Below the pieces are notes generated by a model. That model searched no databases and was not told the origin of the DNA. It saw nothing but the letters and a program-made list of their open reading frames with translations. From positions 4,442,001-4,506,000 of the forward strand of contig NZ_CP050698.1 in NCBI RefSeq assembly GCF_005116655.2: a DNA stretch of 64,000 bases. Reading direction: 5' to 3'. The stretch comes from Desulfosediminicola flagellatus. Its GTDB lineage: Bacteria > Desulfobacterota > Desulfobulbia > Desulfobulbales > Desulfocapsaceae. A program made the translations under genes and the position numbers. Numbering within the stretch: the stretch's first letter is position 1; each line of letters begins with the position of its first letter. Positions 59,119 through 64,000 of this stretch are shown here, piece by piece.

Positions 59119-60561
59119 ATGAACACCACTTCCTTTTCGCGTCTCCCTCTTTCCAAAGAGATGCTTCACAACCTTAAAGAAATCGGCTTCTCTGCGATGA
59201 CTCCCGTTCAGGCCGAAAGCCTGCCGCATATTCTCAACAACTGTGACGTTATTGCTAAAGCCCAAACAGGTAGTGGTAAGACGGCAGCGTTTGGTATAGG
59301 CCTGCTGCATAAGCTGGATGTCAAAAAATTCAGGGTTCAATCTCTGGTTTTATGCCCAACCCGTGAGTTAGCAGATCAGGTCGCCAAAGAGTTGAGACGA
59401 TTAGCGCGAGCCACCCATAACGTAAAAATCCTGACCCTCTGCGGTGGAGTAGCATTTGGACCGCAATACGGATCATTGCAACATGGAGCCCATATTATTG
59501 TGGGAACACCGGGCCGGGTTATAAAACATCTTGATAAGAAAAATCTTTCTTTAGAAGATCTCGACACCCTGGTGCTCGATGAAGCGGATCGAATGCTTGA
59601 TATGGGTTTTATTGAAGATATCGAAAAAGTTATCGCCCATGCCCCGAATAAACGTCAGACCCTGCTTTTCTCGGCAACGTATCCGGATAAAATTCTTGAT
59701 TTGAGTTCGACCATCCAGGAAAACGCGGTTAACATTCAATCATTAGAAGCTGAAAAGCCTCAGGCTATTAAAGAATATTTCTATGATGCAGGTGCTGACG
59801 AAGCCAATAAAATGTCTCTGCTTGTCAACACGATCGCCCATCACAATCCGGCCAATGTTCTGGTATTTTGTAACACAAAAATAGAAACCCAGGACGTCGC
59901 AGATAAATTATGTGACGCCGGTATCGATGCGCTCGCCATCCATGGTGATCTTGAACAATTTGAGCGGACCGATGTTCTGGTACGTTTTTCCAACCGAAGT
60001 TGCTCCGTGCTTGTGGCAACAGATGTCGCTGCCAGAGGAATCGATATTGAAGATCTTGAGATGGTGGTGAATTACGATGTCCCACATAATCAGGAGATCT
60101 ATGTTCATCGCATAGGCCGAACCGGCAGAGCTGGAAAGAAAGGGGTGGCAACCACAATCTACACTCGTCAGCAAACCAGGGTAATAAAAGAGTATCACAA
60201 TGAAACCCGAGAATTTATTGAAGCCGACACCTTAGAACCAATTGAGAATTTCACCCTCCCTTCACCAAACAGTACACTTGTGATCGAAGCGGGAAAGAAA
60301 GATAAAATGCGTCCGGGTGATCTGCTTGGGGCCCTCACAGGAACTGCAGGGATCAATGGTAAATTTGTCGGAAAAATTGATATTTACGATCGCCAAAGCT
60401 ACGTCGCAATAGACAAGACCATGATCGATAAAGCGTTTGCACATCTAAAAAAAGGCAGGATTAAGGGACGATCATTTCCGATCTGGGTCTTTGGCAGAGA
60501 GAAATCAACTGACATGTCAAATGCCTGGAAAACCTCCCGGCATGTTAAATCTGATAAATAA
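59119..60561 (+). CDS. dbpA: ATP-dependent RNA helicase DbpA
   Basis: A 480-residue DEAD-box helicase acting in 50S subunit assembly. Motifs in order: Q motif (FSAMTPVQAESLP), Walker A AQTGSGKT, PTRELA, GTPGR, LDEADRMLDMGF, SAT, ARGID and HRIGRTGRAG. The C-terminal 75 residues (KMRPGDLLGALTGTAGI, IDIYDRQSYVAI) form the RNA-binding DbpA domain that recognises 23S hairpin 92. A short basic tail follows. It is monocistronic and ends in a hairpin. Confidence 0.92.
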   Translation: MNTTSFSRLPLSKEMLHNLKEIGFSAMTPVQAESLPHILNNCDVIAKAQTGSGKTAAFGIGLLHKLDVKKFRVQSLVLCPTRELADQVAKELRRLARATHNVKILTLCGGVAFGPQYGSLQHGAHIIVGTPGRVIKHLDKKNLSLEDLDTLVLDEADRMLDMGFIEDIEKVIAHAPNKRQTLLFSATYPDKILDLSSTIQENAVNIQSLEAEKPQAIKEYFYDAGADEANKMSLLVNTIAHHNPANVLVFCNTKIETQDVADKLCDAGIDALAIHGDLEQFERTDVLVRFSNRSCSVLVATDVAARGIDIEDLEMVVNYDVPHNQEIYVHRIGRTGRAGKKGVATTIYTRQQTRVIKEYHNETREFIEADTLEPIENFTLPSPNSTLVIEAGKKDKMRPGDLLGALTGTAGINGKFVGKIDIYDRQSYVAIDKTMIDKAFAHLKKGRIKGRSFPIWVFGREKSTDMSNAWKTSRHVKSDK

Positions 60562-60575
60562 TTAGCATATATACA

Positions 60576-60615
60576 CCTCTCTATTCTGCAATCAGTAAAA
60601 AGCAGAATGGAGAGG
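60576..60615 (+). terminator. Hairpin after dbpA
   Basis: CCTCTCTATTCTGC pairs with GCAGAATGGAGAGG over 14 bp (one G-U) with a 12-base loop, 15 bases after the dbpA stop. The following bases are not T-rich. The rest of the spacer to 60855 holds nothing that I recognise. Confidence 0.6.
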
Positions 60616-60855
60616 AAACATGACTTACCTACTCCTTCAGTAATCTCCGCTGACTCACAATCAGCTGCTCTCCCCTATTCCCAACCCGACCATGTAACTG
60701 GTTAGCAAGAAAAGAATCCTCTTCTTCAGGATTCCCACGACAGCTGTGCCCTGCTATCAATCAATACAAATGTAATAGTAATTTCATTACTTTCGTTAAT
60801 AGTCTCGACGCTAACCGTGCGTATTGAATCTATAGAGATACCTTTTCCCAGCAGA

Positions 60856-61275
60856 TCAGGCAGTTGCCTTTCTTGCTCTGTTTTTGCTTTCACATGTGGC
60901 CTCATACGCCTCGACAATCTTTTCAATCAACAGATTGAGATCCACCGGTTTCATAATGTAATCGAAGGCGCCCAGCCTCATGCCTTCATGGCCTATTTCA
61001 AATGAACCATGTCCTGTCAGGATGATCACTTTCAACTCAGGAAATTCATGTTTCACTCGCGCCAGCACTTCAAGCCCATCCAGATCCGGCATCTTCAGAT
61101 CCAGCAGCAAAACATCGGGCTGATATTCCGCCACAGCCGTCAGTGCCGCCTCACCGGTTGTAACCATGGCGGTCTTGAACTTTCTGATCTGCAGCCGAGC
61201 GACAAGCGTTGAAGCAAATTCCATCTCATCGTCGGCAATCAGCACTTTTATATTGTCATTATTAGATTCAATCAT
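60856..61275 (-). CDS. Single-domain response regulator (receiver only)
   Basis: A 139-residue CheY-like receiver with acidic pair IADDEMEF, phospho-acceptor in VLLLDLKMPDLDG, T/S site LTGHG and lysine in YIMKPVD. There is no output domain, so it should pass phosphate on or act by protein contact. Its ATG overlaps the stop of the kinase gene by four bases (ATGA). It is the last gene of the operon. Confidence 0.9.
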   Translation of the reverse strand: MIESNNDNIKVLIADDEMEFASTLVARLQIRKFKTAMVTTGEAALTAVAEYQPDVLLLDLKMPDLDGLEVLARVKHEFPELKVIILTGHGSFEIGHEGMRLGAFDYIMKPVDLNLLIEKIVEAYEATCESKNRARKATA

Positions 61276-62984
61276 TGCGGTAGAGTCTCCAGTGGCAGGG
61301 TTATGGTGAAGGCAGTGCCCTGGCCGATATTAGATCTGACAGTAATATCGCCGCCAAGTTTTTTTATTAGCCCGTAAGTAATGGATAACCCCAGGCCTGT
61401 GCCTTTACCTGTCTCTTTTGTGGTGTAAAAAGGTTCAAAGATATGAGGAAGGACATCTTTTTCGATACCGGGGCCATTATCCTGAATAACAACCCGGATT
61501 TCACCAGCCACCAGATGGCTGAGGATAGAAATCTCCCCGCCCTTGCCGATGGCATCAATGGCATTATTGATGATGTTTAAAAAAATCTGCTGCAACTGGA
61601 GTCGATCACTGATGATATCCGGCAGGTCATGCTGCAATTGCAGCTCGATCTTGATTCGGTTATAGATCATCGAGTTATCAAGAAATTGCAAAACCTCACG
61701 GATTATCTCATTGATATGAACATTTTCAGACTTAATATCAGTGCGCCTGGCGAATCCCAGCAGCCGGTGAGTGATCGCCTTGCAGCGCTCAACGCTCTGG
61801 TTCACAACCTGTAAACTCTGTTCAATTGTTTTTTTATGCTCAAAGTCTTTGGTCATGAGCAGCAGGTCTTCAATCAACCCGGTCTTCTGGTTAATAATCG
61901 CCAGCGGGTTATTGATCTCATGACCAACCCCCGCGGCCAGTCGGCCTATAGAAGCAAGTTTATCCGTATGTTCAGCATCTTTTAACATGCCGAGCTGCAC
62001 CTCATCCGCCTTACGGATAAGGCTTGTGAGGATAGTCACAAGACTGTAAACCACCAGAACACTTATCAACATACAGCTGAAAACTATAAGATAGAGGTTG
62101 TGGCGAAACGTCTGCCAGTCGGTATTATGAATATATCGTTTTTTCAGTAATACTAGCGACCATGGGGTATTCACGATGGGGCCAATGGCATGGAAAAAGT
62201 TTTCCCCGTCACTCGACAAACTGTTGCGCACCCCGGTAACCACACCTGAGTCAAATTGTGACAACGTTTTGCCGTAAAGTTTTGACGAGGTCTGCAGCGC
62301 CCCCTTTTCATCGACTAAGAAAAGATCATCAGAAGCGTTCGTTGTGATGGTGTTGACAAAATGCTGCAAAGTTTCCGCGTCGATTGTCGCTCTCAACACC
62401 CAGAGTTTTCTGGTTTTAGGATCGAGATTGCTGACCGCCACGGCAAAATGCGGAACCTGTCGATAACCTGTGTAAACATGGCTGATGTAGACACCGCGCT
62501 CAAGTGCTTGCTGAAACCATTCTTCTTTAGAATAATCAGCATGCTGCAAATCATAGGGCCCGAAATATGCTTGCTGAACTCCAAACTGATCGATAACACC
62601 AAGATCAGCAAAAAACGTATACTGACGCTTGATACGCACAAAGAGGTCTTCGAGGTTATTTTCGGTGATGAGCTCTGTATATCTATCTCTGCGGGCAGCA
62701 AACTGCACCACAGACTTAAGGTTCTCGACCATTTGTTCAATGGATTTTATCGAACCATCCAGCCGCCACTCAAGTTGTTCACGCTCCTCTTTTTTGACGA
62801 GTTCATCATAGTTCTGGTAGCCGAGTGCGGCTACCATCAGTACCGGAGCCACAGCGATAACAATCATGATTGAAAATAAAATAACATGAAACTGTTTGTA
62901 GCTTCTTCTCTTCAACCCCAGATCAATTGAGCTTTTCAGAGCATCAGGGATCATATGATCAGTAAAGGAGTGAGCTGCGTTCAT
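61272..62984 (-). CDS. Sensor histidine kinase with periplasmic Cache-like domain
   Basis: A 570-residue membrane kinase with helices near residues 34-56 and 298-320 enclosing a dCache-like periplasmic domain (PYDLQHADYSKEEWFQQAL). The cytoplasmic part has a HisKA domain with GVGHEINNPLAIINQ and a HATPase domain with NAIDAIGKGG, DNGPGIEKDVL and GTGLGLSITYGL. Related kinases often pair with sigma-54 activators. Its ATG overlaps the upstream NifX-like gene stop, and its stop overlaps the receiver gene, so all are translationally coupled. Confidence 0.9.
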   Translation of the reverse strand: MNAAHSFTDHMIPDALKSSIDLGLKRRSYKQFHVILFSIMIVIAVAPVLMVAALGYQNYDELVKKEEREQLEWRLDGSIKSIEQMVENLKSVVQFAARRDRYTELITENNLEDLFVRIKRQYTFFADLGVIDQFGVQQAYFGPYDLQHADYSKEEWFQQALERGVYISHVYTGYRQVPHFAVAVSNLDPKTRKLWVLRATIDAETLQHFVNTITTNASDDLFLVDEKGALQTSSKLYGKTLSQFDSGVVTGVRNSLSSDGENFFHAIGPIVNTPWSLVLLKKRYIHNTDWQTFRHNLYLIVFSCMLISVLVVYSLVTILTSLIRKADEVQLGMLKDAEHTDKLASIGRLAAGVGHEINNPLAIINQKTGLIEDLLLMTKDFEHKKTIEQSLQVVNQSVERCKAITHRLLGFARRTDIKSENVHINEIIREVLQFLDNSMIYNRIKIELQLQHDLPDIISDRLQLQQIFLNIINNAIDAIGKGGEISILSHLVAGEIRVVIQDNGPGIEKDVLPHIFEPFYTTKETGKGTGLGLSITYGLIKKLGGDITVRSNIGQGTAFTITLPLETLPQ

Positions 62985-63346
62985 GACAGTACCTGTTCGC
63001 TATCACGGTTAATAAGAATCTCGCCCTGGCTCAGGGTTCCCGCGATTGTCTTATCAATCACGGTCTGCCATTCTCCGATGACACCGTCGAGCACATGCAC
63101 TTTCTTCCAGACCAGAAAGTTATAATGCAACTCTTCGATACCACCACAAACCATATCAGTGATGTTTTCCTCGACTGCCATCTGACACAACCCCTCTTCT
63201 GAAGGCCTTTCCATGATGATAGTTTTTGGTTCTCCAACCAGTGTATGATTTTCGAACCGAACGATCAGTATCTCAGTGGCAAGATCGAAACGTGGTGCGA
63301 CATAATCACCCTGGATAGGTATCAGGAGTTTTCTCACAGGTTCCAC
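62981..63346 (-). CDS. NifX/NifB C-terminal-like small protein
   Basis: A 121-residue protein resembling the dinitrogenase iron-molybdenum cofactor domain family (NifX, NafY, NifB C-terminus): KLLIPIQGDYVAPRFDLATE at the start and DMVCGGIEELHYNFL in the middle correspond to the conserved iVPv.....v..hFg and ..vi.g.ig..a blocks. Outside nitrogenase clusters these proteins bind metal clusters or are of unknown role. It lies 1 bp after the sigma-54 activator gene and overlaps the kinase gene, so it is an integral part of this signalling operon. Confidence 0.7.
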   Translation of the reverse strand: MEPVRKLLIPIQGDYVAPRFDLATEILIVRFENHTLVGEPKTIIMERPSEEGLCQMAVEENITDMVCGGIEELHYNFLVWKKVHVLDGVIGEWQTVIDKTIAGTLSQGEILINRDSEQVLS

Positions 63347-63347
63347 C

Positions 63348-64000
63348 TCATTCGAGTAAGCCGTTCTGTTTCATTTTCCGCCATAACTTCATCCTTCCCC
63401 AGCCTAGGTTTTGAGCAGCTCTCGTTCGATTGCCGCCCTGCTCTTTGAGAGCGTCAATAATCATCTGGCGTTCGATATCGAGCCAGCGATTGCTGGTATC
63501 CGGTCTATTGCTGGTGTCGGATCTACTGACAACAGACTGAGGTTCATCTGTATTTTCGTGGTCGACAAGGAAATTGTCCTGATGCGATTTGTCCGGCTGC
63601 AACCTTTGCTGCTTTTCGAAGATATACGGCGGAAGTTGGTCTTTACTGATCTTCTTTCGTTTGCAGATGTTCACAGCATATTCAACAATATTGCTTAATT
63701 CACGTATATTGCCCGGGAACTGATACCCCAGAAGGCTTTGCATCGCCGCCGGAGTAAATCCAACAATGTTTTTACCGAGCGCGCCGGTAAATTTCTGTAG
63801 AAAATGATCGAGCAGATAGCGCACATCGCTCTCGCGTTCCCGCAGTGGAGGAAGATGCACATGCAATACATTGAGCCGATAAAACAGATCTTCGCGAAAA
63901 GTGTTGCTCCTCACCTGCTGCCTGAGCGGCCTGTGGGTAGCAGCAATGATTCGCACATCAACAGAGACCGTCTCTTCGCCGCCCACAGGCACAAATTTTT
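63348..64000 (-). CDS. Sigma-54-dependent response regulator, C-terminal part (cut by window)
   Basis: The frame is open to the window edge, so the N-terminal receiver and most of the AAA+ domain are missing. The visible part has KFVPVGG, VDVRIIAATHRPL and FREDLFYRLNVLHVHLPPLR of the AAA+ activator domain (sensor I region), the NIRELSNIVEYAV segment, and a C-terminal Fis-type HTH (GGNRTRAAQNLGWGRMKLWR). A linker of about 50 residues with a repeated DTSN/RPDTSNR separates the two. It is the first gene of the operon within the window and would drive sigma-54 transcription. Confidence 0.9.
   Translation of the reverse strand, partial: KFVPVGGEETVSVDVRIIAATHRPLRQQVRSNTFREDLFYRLNVLHVHLPPLRERESDVRYLLDHFLQKFTGALGKNIVGFTPAAMQSLLGYQFPGNIRELSNIVEYAVNICKRKKISKDQLPPYIFEKQQRLQPDKSHQDNFLVDHENTDEPQSVVSRSDTSNRPDTSNRWLDIERQMIIDALKEQGGNRTRAAQNLGWGRMKLWRKMKQNGLLE

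Overview
This 64 kb window looks like chromosome from an anaerobic member of the Desulfobacterota (the sulfate-reducer relatives; a Desulfobulbales-like lineage is my best guess, but no rRNA or dsr gene is present to prove it). The signs are multihaem c-type cytochromes, an NrfC/NrfD-type quinone module, a split pyruvate carboxylase, many hybrid histidine kinases, standalone universal stress proteins and a large beta-oxidation locus. I see no tRNA, rRNA, CRISPR array, phage or intact transposase gene. Base composition looks even throughout.

Layout. (1) 1-6.1 kb: the 3' end of a hybrid histidine kinase, a two-subunit pyruvate carboxylase on the minus strand, and a PilZ-like gene broken by an in-frame TAA. 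(2) 6.1-14.2 kb: long repeat-bearing spacers, a secreted pentahaem cytochrome, a UspA protein, a flavin-binding PNPOx-like protein, an SDR/RmlD-like protein, a DACNV/diadenylate-cyclase-like protein and a TRIC-type channel. (3) 14.5-24.1 kb: a large sensor kinase with a periplasmic ABC-substrate-binding-like domain, followed by a periplasmic nitrate reductase (Nap) locus: napD, napA, a four-haem internally duplicated napB, a tetrahaem cytochrome, then an NrfC-like iron-sulfur protein and an NrfD-like membrane protein. The last two probably replace NapC/NapGH as quinol dehydrogenase. A CRP/FNR-like palindrome lies upstream, and a MITE-like hairpin repeat sits inside the gene set. (4) 24.2-40 kb: an iron-sulfur winged-helix protein and then a fatty-acid beta-oxidation locus on the minus strand (acyl-CoA ligase, hydratase/dehydrogenase fusion, thiolase, two acyl-CoA dehydrogenases, metallo-beta-lactamase-fold hydrolase, dienoyl-CoA-reductase-like flavoprotein, hotdog thioesterase-like protein), with a second, divergent thiolase.

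(5) 40-50 kb: a PotD-like polyamine-binding protein overlapping the gene of a hybrid kinase, YbaK deacylase, a DUF554 membrane protein, an AEC transporter, RsgA, a membrane-anchored TAXI protein and a DUF1499 protein. (6) 50-56.8 kb: an internally deleted epimerase pseudogene, then a stress block of two tandem-domain universal stress proteins around a PsiE-like protein, a NarL-type kinase/regulator pair, and a secreted Asp/Gly-rich repeat protein. (7) 56.9-64 kb: a GlxA-type regulator divergent from a cysteine hydrolase, the RNA helicase DbpA, and a tightly overlapping minus-strand operon of sigma-54 activator (cut by the window edge), NifX/NifB-like small protein, sensor kinase and single-domain response regulator.

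The most notable non-coding content is at least two families of short inverted-repeat elements. Family 1 has four copies with ends like GGAGGCTGTCCGA. Family 2 has two copies of about 160 bp sharing a CATAGCGCTGCTATG core; one is flanked by TA inside CTAG on both sides, as expected of IS630/Tc1-type MITEs. The protein systems most worth following are the rebuilt Nap chain, the PotD-like/hybrid-kinase pair, the NifX-containing two-component operon and the DACNV protein.
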